A stretch of 64,000 nucleotides of DNA. It comes from an uncultured Collinsella sp. (GTDB lineage Bacteria; Actinomycetota; Coriobacteriia; Coriobacteriales; Coriobacteriaceae). The notes under the pieces were generated by a model. That model made no database searches. It was given only the letters and a program-made list of their open reading frames with translations, and was not told the DNA's origin. This document shows positions 45,385 to 53,148 of the stretch, piece by piece. The stretch covers positions 1 through 64,000 of the forward strand of contig CALLNU010000021.1 of the NCBI GenBank assembly GCA_938005465.1, given 5' to 3'. Made by a program: the position numbers and the translations under genes. The stretch's first letter is position 1; each line of letters begins with the position of its first letter.

Positions 45385-46638
45385 GTGAGGAGGCCTGCCA
45401 TGGCGGACGAGCGTTCTGTTGGCGAGTTGCTCGACGAGCTGTTTGGCTTTGAGTCGGTGGCCAAGCGTCAGACGGCGCTTGAGCAGTACGATCGCGGGGA
45501 GCTGGTGCGCAAGGCGCGCTCCCGCGAGCTGCTGGGCGTGCTTAGGGGCGTCGAGGCTGCCGAACATGCTGCGCGCGACTCTGCCGTGCGGGCTGTTGAT
45601 ACGTACGTGCGCCGTGTTGAGGGTGCGGACCTTGCGCGTGCTAGCAAGCAGGCGGGCGTTGTGGGTCCGCTGCAGATGGAGCGGCGCTATGCTGCCTTTT
45701 TTCGCATGGAGGACAAGGCTGAGCTGCTGACGCGCTTGGAACAGACGCTTGCGTTTATCGAGGTAAAGCTGCATGCGAATACGGCGGATAAGGTGCGCGC
45801 GGCGTACGATGCTGCGGGGGCTATGGTGCTGCAGGACGTGGCGCGTCTGAGTGACGTGCGCGTTGCGGATGCCGTGCCCCTGGATGCCGACCTGCTGTGC
45901 ACGCAGCTGGAGCAGATGCGCTGTGCCGCCGACGCGACGGACCTTGCGGGTATGATCACGGCGACGTTTGAATCTGAACTGAGTGCGACGGGGTCGCAGG
46001 GCGCCGACTGGTTTACGGGCGATTTGGCTGGTGATGATGCTGGTGACGTGGCGTTGGAGCGTGAACTTACCAACGTGCGCGGCGCTGCGCAGCGAGCGCG
46101 CTTGGCGGCGCAGGCGTATCGGGCCGAGCGCGCCGCCCGCGTTGCGGGGAGCACGGTTGATCCGGTATCGTTGCCCGAGTCTGCGTGCGTTGCGTGCGAG
46201 ACGGCGTGCGATGCCGGAGAACTTTCCGAGTTGCTCACTCAGGTTAAGAAGTCGTTTGAGACCTACCGTCGCGTTGTTGCCGACGGCGGGTTGTTCTGTG
46301 CGTTTGGCTCTGGCTCACCGCATGGGATTTGCCGGGGCTCGAGCTATTTAGACTACGATTCACGGCTTGACGAAGACGTGCTGGTGGGCGAGTACGATGG
46401 CGCTACCAGGCATGATGTTCGCCGTGAGGTTTCGATTCCCGAGCTTGTGGATGAGGCTTCGGCCGAGGGCGGCGACTCGCTCGAGGTTGCCGTGACGCGC
46501 CTGCGTGAGTTTAATGGGCGTCGCTACGATGGTGTGCTGGATGAGGATCCTACGCGTCATGTAAATGCGTTTTGGTATGGACTCAAAAAGCTCAGCCAGT
46601 ATTGCGAGGCCGCTGTGCGTGTGGATGAGCGTGCTTGA
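45385..46638 (+). CDS. Hypothetical protein downstream of brxL, with an in-frame TGA near its end
   Basis: 417 residues, not recognised. It is largely helical and rich in Ala, Arg and Asp, with no membrane segments. A Cys cluster (ACVACETACDAGELSEL) near residue 270 could be metal-binding. Near the C-terminus, FNGRRYDGVLDEDPTRHVNAFWYGLKKLSQYC looks well conserved in style. The TGA at 46636 is followed in the same frame by 41 sense codons (DCFIDKVQFAYDEPAG...) up to TAA 46762, with codon use like that upstream. RBS GAGGAGG precedes ATG 45385. Position directly after brxL suggests it belongs to the island. Confidence 0.65.
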   Translation: MRRPAMADERSVGELLDELFGFESVAKRQTALEQYDRGELVRKARSRELLGVLRGVEAAEHAARDSAVRAVDTYVRRVEGADLARASKQAGVVGPLQMERRYAAFFRMEDKAELLTRLEQTLAFIEVKLHANTADKVRAAYDAAGAMVLQDVARLSDVRVADAVPLDADLLCTQLEQMRCAADATDLAGMITATFESELSATGSQGADWFTGDLAGDDAGDVALERELTNVRGAAQRARLAAQAYRAERAARVAGSTVDPVSLPESACVACETACDAGELSELLTQVKKSFETYRRVVADGGLFCAFGSGSPHGICRGSSYLDYDSRLDEDVLVGEYDGATRHDVRREVSIPELVDEASAEGGDSLEVAVTRLREFNGRRYDGVLDEDPTRHVNAFWYGLKKLSQYCEAAVRVDERA

Positions 46639-46764
46639 GATTGCTTTATCGATAAGGTACAGTTCGCCTACGATGAGCCCGCGGGGCGTTTGGCTGCGCA
46701 GATGGACGACAAGCAGGTTGCGGCTTTTGTTGCTGTTGTGGATGCGCTCGGTGCTAGTGAGTAA
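46639..46764 (+). pseudogene. In-frame continuation of the preceding ORF beyond TGA
   Basis: 41 codons without stop after the TGA at 46636-46638, ending in TAA at 46762. The composition is charged and helical (DKVQFAYDEPAGRLAAQMDD). No independent start with a ribosome site is seen, so it is either readthrough sequence or the tail cut off by a nonsense mutation. Confidence 0.5.
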
Positions 46765-46791
46765 GGGCTTGGCTCGATAGGGGGTTGCACC

Positions 46792-47004
46792 ATGAAAATC
46801 GAAGTTGATGTAGATCAGTTGCGCGAGAGCCTGCTCGACCGTGCGGGGAGTGCAGCCGGCGTGGGCTTTCCGGCCGCCATGCTCGACGTGATGGATATCG
46901 AGGATGAGTCCCCTCAAGAGCTCCTAGCCCGAGCCGAACGCGAAGGCCTCGACCTCCGCGACTTTGCCGTCGACGATGACTACGGAGCGTCTGACGACTG
47001 GTGA
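46792..47004 (+). CDS. Small acidic hypothetical protein
   Basis: 70 residues, about one third Asp or Glu. ESPQELLARAEREGLDLRDFAV near the middle and an acidic C-terminus ending DDW. ATG 46792 follows GGGGG. It could be an antitoxin-like or regulatory partner of the upstream gene, but nothing in it identifies a family. It is convergent with the DUF3800 gene, with 7 nt between stops. Confidence 0.6.
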   Translation: MKIEVDVDQLRESLLDRAGSAAGVGFPAAMLDVMDIEDESPQELLARAEREGLDLRDFAVDDDYGASDDW

Positions 47005-47011
47005 CCCCGGG

Positions 47012-47689
47012 TCAGTTCATTCTTTTGTTCCTGAGATATAAGAGAAATCCCTTTTTGAACGTCCTTCGGGTTCCAAAAAATAGCCGATCAGTCTTGGTTT
47101 CTTCCTTGCTGTCAAACTTGATAGCCGTTAGCTCGATCGTGCAGATGTAGTCGGCAACTTGGAATAGCCGGTAGGCTCGCGGCGTGGCTTCTCGGTATAC
47201 GATGACGTCCCTTGCTAGAACGTACTCGAGTGCAGAATGGATGACCTCCGTTACGATCGGTTGACCGTTGTCGTAGTAAATCTTAACGGTGTCGTATCGC
47301 TGGAAGAATTCCAGATGGTCAAAAAGTTCAACCGTGAGGTCTCGCCTCATTCTCTCCGCGAGACCGTTTTGATTGCCGGCGAATTCGCTCATTCGGTATT
47401 GCAGGCAGAGGTAACGTATGGGGAGATGCTGAATGAACGCGCGAAATGCGCTCAGCATGTGCCGTCGATGCTCTTTGGGAAGATCTTTGTAGTCGCCGTT
47501 TCCATTCAGTAGGGGTCCTGCATGAAAAGGCGTATTGGGAAGCGAGGACTGCGAAAGGGCACGCTCGTAGCGGTCAATGCGTTCAACGATTGCATCGTTT
47601 TGATCGTGAAAAACGAGGGTGACGAGGTAGTAGTTGGAGACGCCTCCGAGGTCGCCAGATTCGTCAACAAAGACGGAGAGTTCGCTCAT
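47012..47689 (-). CDS. DUF3800 domain protein
   Basis: 225 residues. SVFVDESGDLGG at the N-terminus is the DUF3800 signature with its conserved acidic residues. IYYDNGQPIVTEVIHSALEYVL and RLFQVADYICTIELTAIKF (conserved Asp, Q-hAD) complete an RNase H-like set of carboxylates. The function is unknown; members are frequent in defence islands and prophages. ATG 47689 follows GGAGG; that ribosome site can pair with the small RNA unit just upstream. The transcript would have to read through a terminator at 47711-47737, or start between it and the gene. Confidence 0.85.
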   Translation of the reverse strand: MSELSVFVDESGDLGGVSNYYLVTLVFHDQNDAIVERIDRYERALSQSSLPNTPFHAGPLLNGNGDYKDLPKEHRRHMLSAFRAFIQHLPIRYLCLQYRMSEFAGNQNGLAERMRRDLTVELFDHLEFFQRYDTVKIYYDNGQPIVTEVIHSALEYVLARDVIVYREATPRAYRLFQVADYICTIELTAIKFDSKEETKTDRLFFGTRRTFKKGFLLYLRNKRMN

Positions 47690-47710
47690 GGTGGGCCTCC
47701 ATTTTTGCAA

Positions 47711-47766
47711 AAAAATGCCGGGGGTAAGACCCCGGCTCTTGGAGGCCCCTCTCTTGGAGGGAACCG
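47711..47766 (-). ncRNA. Small RNA unit, copy 1 (upstream of DUF3800)
   Basis: On the minus strand a promoter TTGAAA-N18-TATAAA (47801-47772) is followed by about 55 nt ending in the terminator GCCGGGG-TCTTAC-CCCGGC plus TTTTT. The transcript contains two CCTCCAAGAG repeats. GGGCCTCCA in it is an exact reverse complement of the DUF3800 ribosome site region TGGAGGCCC (47693-47701). Confidence 0.6.
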
Positions 47767-47944
47767 ACTTCTTTATACCACGAGATGAGGGGCGCTTTCA
47801 AGTAAAATTATAGTATGCAAACATATGTTCGTCAAACTACCTGCGAAAAGTCCTTAGCCGTTAAGAGGTGGGGTAGGGCGGCTCGTAAATTGCTGACGCA
47901 ATGGGCCGGCGTTTTCCCGAGAAGTATTTAGTCTTGACTCGCAT

Positions 47945-48001
47945 AAAAAATGCCGGGGGACATCCCCCGGCTCTTGGAGGTCCCTTTATTCGAGGGTACC
48001 G
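47945..48001 (-). ncRNA. Small RNA unit, copy 2
   Basis: Same layout as copy 1: TTGAAA-N17-TATAAA (48035-48007), GAAATCGGTACCCTCG, one ACCTCCAAGAG element, terminator GCCGGGGGATGTCCCCCGGC and T6. About 75% identical to copy 1 from the promoter onward, with the stems conserved by compensating changes. Confidence 0.6.
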
Positions 48002-48123
48002 ATTTCTTTATAGCATGAGATCGGACGGCTTTCAAATGGCGCCATGTGGATGGGATGGGATGGCGCGCCTGATAAAGCCCTCAATGAATGGCATCTAACT
48101 AGCGTTCGTGATATAAAGAAATC

Positions 48124-48178
48124 GGTCATCTCAAAAGAGAGGGCTTCCAAGTGCCGGGGACGTTTTCCCCGGCTTTTT
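48124..48178 (+). ncRNA. Small RNA unit, copy 3 (inverted)
   Basis: On the plus strand TATAAAGAAATCGGTC (48112-48127) repeats the promoter and 5' end of copies 1 and 2. Then GAGGGCTTCCAAGTGCC and the terminator GCCGGGGACGTTTTCCCCGGC with T6 follow. The -35 region is weaker than in the other copies. It points away from the DUF3800 gene. Confidence 0.55.
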
Positions 48179-48221
48179 TCATTTCGGTGTCAATTCAAAT
48201 GTTTTTCAACCCATCCCCTCA

Positions 48222-48293
48222 ATAACTTGCGGTGAAATAGGGACTGGAATGGCTGTTCAGAGGCCTATTCAGTCCCTATTTCACCGCAACTTA
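48222..48293. repeat. Palindromic intergenic repeat, family B copy 2
   Basis: Arms AACTTGCGGTGAAATAGGGACTG and CAGTCCCTATTTCACCGCAACTT. Outer 18 nt match copy 1 at 7635, while GGGACT/AGTCCC replaces TTCC/GGAA, so the stem is kept. It lies at the 3' end of the antiporter gene. Confidence 0.8.
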
Positions 48294-48306
48294 TGGGTGG
48301 GGATGG

Positions 48307-49908
48307 CTACGACGCCAGTGTGGCAATGACGGCTTCGTCGCCGGCGTATATTAGGGTGTTGCCATCGGGGATGATCGTCTGACCTTCGCGCTTGAGCATC
48401 ACCACAATAAACGGATGCTTGCCTTGCGGCACATCGCGCAGGCGCTGGCCGGCCAGGCGACCGTGGGGCGTCACGGTGACCTCGCGCAGCGTAACCTCGG
48501 CACGCTCTTCGAACGTTGGGGCGGCCATCACCAGCAGATCGCCTTCCTGGATCACGGTATCGCCGTTGGGCAGCACCGGATGGGCGCCGTCACGCAGCAC
48601 TAAGACCACCAGCATGTCCGTTGCGCTGCCAATGTCGGCGAGCGAGCGTCCGGCAAACGGATGTCCAGCGCCTACTTTGAGCTTGACGAACGACATGCCG
48701 TCTTCGTCGCGGTAGTCGTTAAAGGTGCGACGCACGTCGCCGGTCGCATCGATCATATCGAGCTTCTTCGCCACCGCCGGCAGCAGCGAGCCCTGCACCA
48801 CAATGCTCGACACGGCAATCGCAAACACCAGGTCAAATAGGTCGTGTCCGCCGGGAACGCCGGCCACTACGGCAAAGAGACTAAAGACGACCGAAGCTGC
48901 TCCGCGTAGGCCCGCCCAGCTTACGAGCGCGACCTGGCGGGGATTCGTCTTAAAGGGCGCTAGGAGCACGCCGACGGCGATGGGGCGGCTCACGAAGAGC
49001 ATGAACGCCATGAGTGCCAGGCCCGGCAGCAGCATCTGCGGCAGGCGTGCGGGCGTTACGAGCAGGCCCAGCAAAAAGAAGATGGTCATCTCTGCCATCT
49101 CGGTGAGGGTGTCAAAGAAGTGCGCCATCTCGACTTTGCCGGTGATGTCGCTGGCGCCCAGCACAATGCCGGCCAGGTATACAGCCAAAAAGCCGTTGCC
49201 GCCCAGGTAGCTCGGCAGCGCGTAGGCGACGATGGCCACGGCGAACAAAAAGATGGTCTGCGCACCCTCGGCCGTTGCGTGTGCGCGTTCAATCAGGCGG
49301 CCCGCCGCCCAGCCGATGGCAAGGCCCAGGCCCACGCCCAGGATAATCTGCTTGGCCAGCAGTGCGGGAATGTTGATGTCGCCGCCGGCCGCGAGTGTGG
49401 CGAGCACGGCGGTGAGCATGTAGGCGACGGGGTCGTTGGAGCCCGATTCGACCTCGAGTAGCGAGTCGGTGCCACCTCTCAGCGACAGGCTGTGCTCACG
49501 CAGCACGCTAAAGACGCTGGCCGCATCGGTCGACGCCACGACCGATCCCAGCAGCAGGCCGCCGATCCAGTCGAAGCCCAGCGCGAAGCGGGCGAACACG
49601 CCGGTGATGCCGGCAGTGATGACGACGCCGAGCGTGCTCAGCAGCACCGCCGGCACAGCGACGGGTTTGGCACGGTCGATATTGGTGTTAAAGCCGCCGT
49701 AGAACATGATGAACAGCAGCGCCGTGCTGCAGACGGTTTCGGTGAGCGCGTAGTCGCTAAAGTCGATATGCGTCGGGCCGTTGACGCCCAACAGCATGCC
49801 GAGTGCGATAAAGATGAGCAGGGTGGGGAAGGGGAGTTTTTTGCCGACGGGTTTGATGGTCAGGCACAAAATGATGACGAGGCCGATAAAGAGAAGGATC
49901 TGGTTCAT
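48307..49908 (-). CDS. CPA1-type K+(Na+)/H+ antiporter with TrkA-C domain (NhaP2-like)
   Basis: 533 residues. About thirteen membrane segments in residues 1-395 include VASTDAASVFSVLREH, with the ion-binding Asp pair of CPA1 exchangers, and ESGSNDPVAYMLT. The cytoplasmic C-terminus (about 400-533) has a TrkA-C-type domain (VKLKVGAGHPFAGRSLADIG), as in potassium/proton antiporter NhaP2/CvrA, then a second similar unit. It exports K+ or Na+ in exchange for protons across the inner membrane. ATG 49908 lacks a strong ribosome site. Confidence 0.88.
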   Translation of the reverse strand: MNQILLFIGLVIILCLTIKPVGKKLPFPTLLIFIALGMLLGVNGPTHIDFSDYALTETVCSTALLFIMFYGGFNTNIDRAKPVAVPAVLLSTLGVVITAGITGVFARFALGFDWIGGLLLGSVVASTDAASVFSVLREHSLSLRGGTDSLLEVESGSNDPVAYMLTAVLATLAAGGDINIPALLAKQIILGVGLGLAIGWAAGRLIERAHATAEGAQTIFLFAVAIVAYALPSYLGGNGFLAVYLAGIVLGASDITGKVEMAHFFDTLTEMAEMTIFFLLGLLVTPARLPQMLLPGLALMAFMLFVSRPIAVGVLLAPFKTNPRQVALVSWAGLRGAASVVFSLFAVVAGVPGGHDLFDLVFAIAVSSIVVQGSLLPAVAKKLDMIDATGDVRRTFNDYRDEDGMSFVKLKVGAGHPFAGRSLADIGSATDMLVVLVLRDGAHPVLPNGDTVIQEGDLLVMAAPTFEERAEVTLREVTVTPHGRLAGQRLRDVPQGKHPFIVVMLKREGQTIIPDGNTLIYAGDEAVIATLAS

Positions 49909-50161
49909 GGATAGTGTCCGCTCCTGGGTGGTTGGCGTGGCACGGTCAGTTGTCTGCGGTTATTTGTACCCAAAGATGGTGGGTTTATGGGGTTGGATTG
50001 CGGGCGTGCGCGATATCGTCATAGACGGCTGCCGTCTTTGCCTCTGGTTGGAAACCCTTTCCAGCTTTATTGCAACGGAGTACAATGGGTAACGTTTAAG
50101 TTCAACTTGAAGTTTTAGTTGCGGCGCCGGGCTTCGGCCGCAATGCAAGGAGAGGCGTACC
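49909..50161. other. Divergent promoter region, no gene seen
   Basis: Serves the antiporter (minus) and the phosphatase (plus). GGAGTACAATGGGTAACG near 50077 may hold a -10 (TACAAT) for the plus side. No coding frame with a ribosome site. Confidence 0.4.
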
Positions 50162-51001
50162 ATGGCGATCTATGTGACATCTGATGCTCACGGGCACGTG
50201 CGTGCGCTTGACGAGGCCCTGTCTAAGATCTCGTTGACGTCCGACGACACGCTGTACGTGCTGGGCGACATGATCGATCGCGGGCCCGATCCGGTCGGCG
50301 TTATTAAGCTCGTGCGCTCGCTGCCCAACGCCCACGTGCTCAAGGGTAATCACGAGCAGATCATGCTCGATGCCATCATTGGTCAGGATCCGCTCGATGC
50401 CGAGACCTGGGATATCAACGGTGGCTGGACGACGCGCGAGCAGCTCAACGACATGGAATTTGAGGCATATGAGGAGCTCGTGCGATGGATGGCCGCGCTG
50501 CCGCTCTACGCGGTGGTCGAGACCGAGGAGCGCCCGTATCTGCTGGTACATGCTGGAATCGAGATGAAGGCGGCGCGCGCGTTTTTGCTTGAGCATGGCG
50601 TCGATTGTGCCGATGGCGTTGGAGCGGTGGGTGCCGATCGCGAGCTGCTGCAGCAGATGCTCGCGGTACAGTCGTCCGATGACCTGCTGTGGATTCGTCA
50701 CGGCTATTGGGATGTGCCGACCGGGCTGCTTTCTGCCGAGGGTAAGGGCCCGGTCGTTGTGAGCGGTCACACGCCAACGGTGTCGCTCGGGCGTTATTGC
50801 GAGGTCGGTGGTCTTGCGGGGCTCGACGAGGAGTCGGGCCGCGGGCAGATCGTGCACCTGGGCGGCGAGGACACTGCCGGCGTGCCCGATCGCATCGACA
50901 TCGACTGCGCCGCCGCCACCGGCTCCGAGTTCGGCCGCGTGGGCATCCTGCGCCTGGACGACGGGGCCGAGTTCTACGCGAACATCAACCCGGGCGAATA
51001 A
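50162..51001 (+). CDS. Metallophosphoesterase (PrpE/ApaH-like serine-threonine phosphatase family)
   Basis: 279 residues. VTSDAHGH, LGDMIDRGPD, LKGNHEQIML and VVSGHTPT are the PPP-type metal-binding blocks (D-x-H, GDxxDRG, GNHE, H). Members hydrolyse phosphoproteins or diadenosine tetraphosphate. The C-terminus (IVHLGGEDTAGVPDRIDIDCA) binds the last ligand and is typical of the bacterial PPP group. ATG 50162 follows AGGAGAGG. A strong terminator follows at 51132. Confidence 0.9.
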   Translation: MAIYVTSDAHGHVRALDEALSKISLTSDDTLYVLGDMIDRGPDPVGVIKLVRSLPNAHVLKGNHEQIMLDAIIGQDPLDAETWDINGGWTTREQLNDMEFEAYEELVRWMAALPLYAVVETEERPYLLVHAGIEMKAARAFLLEHGVDCADGVGAVGADRELLQQMLAVQSSDDLLWIRHGYWDVPTGLLSAEGKGPVVVSGHTPTVSLGRYCEVGGLAGLDEESGRGQIVHLGGEDTAGVPDRIDIDCAAATGSEFGRVGILRLDDGAEFYANINPGE

Positions 51002-51131
51002 CCTTGTTCCGCCGATCTACCGTAGCTAATTTGGGACGGGGCTTTTTTGACTACTTTCGGAGAGTAGCGCCTTCTTGCTCGGTAAGCGCTAGAAATGAGG
51101 AGCGTCTGCGTCCTCGACAGCGCGAAAATGC

Positions 51132-51181
51132 TCGAAAAACCGTCGCAACGGAGTCAAACGACGTCGCGGCGGTTCTTTTTT
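51132..51181 (+). terminator. Intrinsic terminator, probably of the metallophosphoesterase gene
   Basis: Stem AAAACCGTCGC / GCGGCGGTT with inner GACGT-type pairing and TTTTTT. Confidence 0.75.
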
Positions 51182-51194
51182 GGCTGCCCGCTGG

Positions 51195-51317
51195 CTAAGT
51201 GAGTAGACTTTTTTGGAAATGCCGAGCACCCAACATATTTGCCTCAATAAAACCGCAGGTCACGGACTTGTGCTTTGTCGGTGCGGTCCGGGATTCGGTA
51301 AAAGTCTACTCACTTAG
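51195..51317. repeat. 123-nt element with perfect 18-bp terminal inverted repeats
   Basis: CTAAGTGAGTAGACTTTT at 51195 and AAAAGTCTACTCACTTAG at 51300. Internal sequence is non-coding and contains GGTCCGG-type short stems. MITE-like in size and layout; no transposase with such ends is in the window, and no target-site duplication is clear. Confidence 0.7.
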
Positions 51318-51387
51318 TTTTGCGTGTCCGCAACGAGACCCCAGCCGGGGTGATTCCACCGCAAATTAGCTGCTCCCATCGCCGCAA

Positions 51388-52968
51388 TTAGGCGCCGTAC
51401 GGATTCCGGTCCCTCTCGATGCGTTGGCGGATGTGGGCGTACTCGATAATCAGTAGCACCAGGAGTAGGGCCATGATGGCTAGGTAGCTCACCACAGCGC
51501 CCATCAGACCCAGCAGCTTAATCAGGATCACCGGGAGCACCACGCTCACGGCAAAGCAGATCAGGTAGATCTTGGTGACGTCTCCAGCGTGGCGCAGCAC
51601 CGTGATGATAGCGTAGATAAAGTCGATGGCCGCGCTGATGCCGCCGGCGACGACCATCAGCAGCGCCAATGTGCGGTAGCGCTCAAAGTTGAGGCCGTAC
51701 ATATAGCTCATGAGGGGAATACCGGGACCTGCCATAAATGCGGCGCACACGCCGGTGATGACCACGATCAGCGCCATAACGGCAACAATAATCAGGTCAA
51801 AGCGACGACGCTTGCGAGGATTAGCCCAAATGCTCGACAAGCGCAGGAGCTGCGGTTTATAGACAAATCCAATGCTCAACAGAATAGCCTGAGCTGGAAA
51901 AAACAGGGCATTAAAGTACAGCTGATATTTGTAGGCCAGTGTTCCTTCCATCACAAACTTGGGCATGCTCTCGATAAGATTGAACAGGAATAGCGCGCCA
52001 AAGAGTGGGGCGCACTGGACAAACAGGTGGCCGACCTCGTGCAGGCTTACGCGGCGCGATTTTTCGGTCTCGAGCAGGGCGAGCGGCGCGGTGACCAGCA
52101 CGAGCGAGGCGATCGCGGCGATGCCCATGGCCATGGCTGCGATGGGCATGCTACGCGTGAAGAACAGCGCCACGCTGAAGACCGCGATGACGCCGACGGA
52201 GCGTAGCGTTTGACTCATTCCAGCCAAGTAGAGCTTGTCGGCCTGCTGCAGGCGGCCTTCGTACACGTCGGCGACGCCGTCGATGACCTTATACAGGTAG
52301 ACGCCCAGGCCGATCGTCGCCATCTGAGTGTCATAGCCGCGGGCGCTGCTGTACATGAGGCCGCAGCCTAGGGCGAGCGCTCCGCAAAGCCAGCGGTTGA
52401 ACTGGTAGGAGGCAAAGGACGTCTTCTCGTCGATATCTGAGACCTGGAAATTGCGCACGCCGTAGTTGCACGCGATCATGATGAGCGTGCCGGTGACAAA
52501 GGCGATGGAGAACTTGCCGGCTTCTTCGGCGCCCACGAGCTGCGTAGACACGATGGTGAGCAGCGGAAACGCCAAGCCCCACACGGCGGTGCCGAGGGTG
52601 TTCCAAAGATAGTCGCGACTGGTGGCGTGCTCCTCGTATTCCGCTTCCTGCATGGAGAAGCCGCCGCCGTAGACGGCGCCGAGCAGACGGTTCCACCAAG
52701 CGTTGACCATGCGGCGGACGGGGCCGGGCTCCCGATCGCGTTCGCGCCGGCGACGTGTGGCTTGGCTGCTATCGGGCCCGCCGGCGTTGCGCTGACTCAG
52801 CTCTTGGATGCGTGCGAGTTCCTCGGCAGTGTGCGAGGCAGGGAAGAGGCCGTTCTCGATGCGGCCGCCCTGGGCCTTCGCGGCGCCGTCCTTCGATGCA
52901 GCGGGGTTGGAGGTGCCGTTGCGGCGGGCGATGGCGCGGCGAATGCTATCGAGGGGCGTGATGCTCAA
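51388..52968 (-). CDS. Polysaccharide biosynthesis flippase-like membrane protein (MOP superfamily)
   Basis: 526 residues. A 115-residue soluble N-terminus, rich in Ala, Arg and Gln, precedes about fourteen membrane segments arranged as in Wzx/MATE-type flippases of the MOP superfamily. TLGTAVWGLAFPLLTIVST begins the first segment. It would move a lipid-linked sugar across the membrane; the WecA-like transferase at 61212 belongs to the same general pathway. No glycosyltransferases are adjacent. The long hydrophilic N-terminus is unusual for the family. Confidence 0.75.
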   Translation of the reverse strand: MSITPLDSIRRAIARRNGTSNPAASKDGAAKAQGGRIENGLFPASHTAEELARIQELSQRNAGGPDSSQATRRRRERDREPGPVRRMVNAWWNRLLGAVYGGGFSMQEAEYEEHATSRDYLWNTLGTAVWGLAFPLLTIVSTQLVGAEEAGKFSIAFVTGTLIMIACNYGVRNFQVSDIDEKTSFASYQFNRWLCGALALGCGLMYSSARGYDTQMATIGLGVYLYKVIDGVADVYEGRLQQADKLYLAGMSQTLRSVGVIAVFSVALFFTRSMPIAAMAMGIAAIASLVLVTAPLALLETEKSRRVSLHEVGHLFVQCAPLFGALFLFNLIESMPKFVMEGTLAYKYQLYFNALFFPAQAILLSIGFVYKPQLLRLSSIWANPRKRRRFDLIIVAVMALIVVITGVCAAFMAGPGIPLMSYMYGLNFERYRTLALLMVVAGGISAAIDFIYAIITVLRHAGDVTKIYLICFAVSVVLPVILIKLLGLMGAVVSYLAIMALLLVLLIIEYAHIRQRIERDRNPYGA

Positions 52969-53148
52969 AGCGGAGTCCTTTCTATTGCTGCGCTTTAGTA
53001 TAGACGCGACGGTGTTCGCTCGTGTTTTTGAACGGATTGTTCAATAATTTCGGCGGGCGGCTGTAATTTGTCGGTAAACGTGCGGTATCCTGTTGAAGTT
53101 TTGTGACACCCCCGATGCCGCCCACGCGGTACCAAGGAGCTTCTACCT

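Noticed and set aside
46636..46638. TGA as a selenocysteine codon
   Set aside because: No convincing SECIS-type hairpin directly after it, no selenoprotein-like context, and no sel genes in the window.
47000..48300. The three 90-nt repeats as a CRISPR array
   Set aside because: Only three copies, unequal spacing, one inverted, and each ends in its own terminator.
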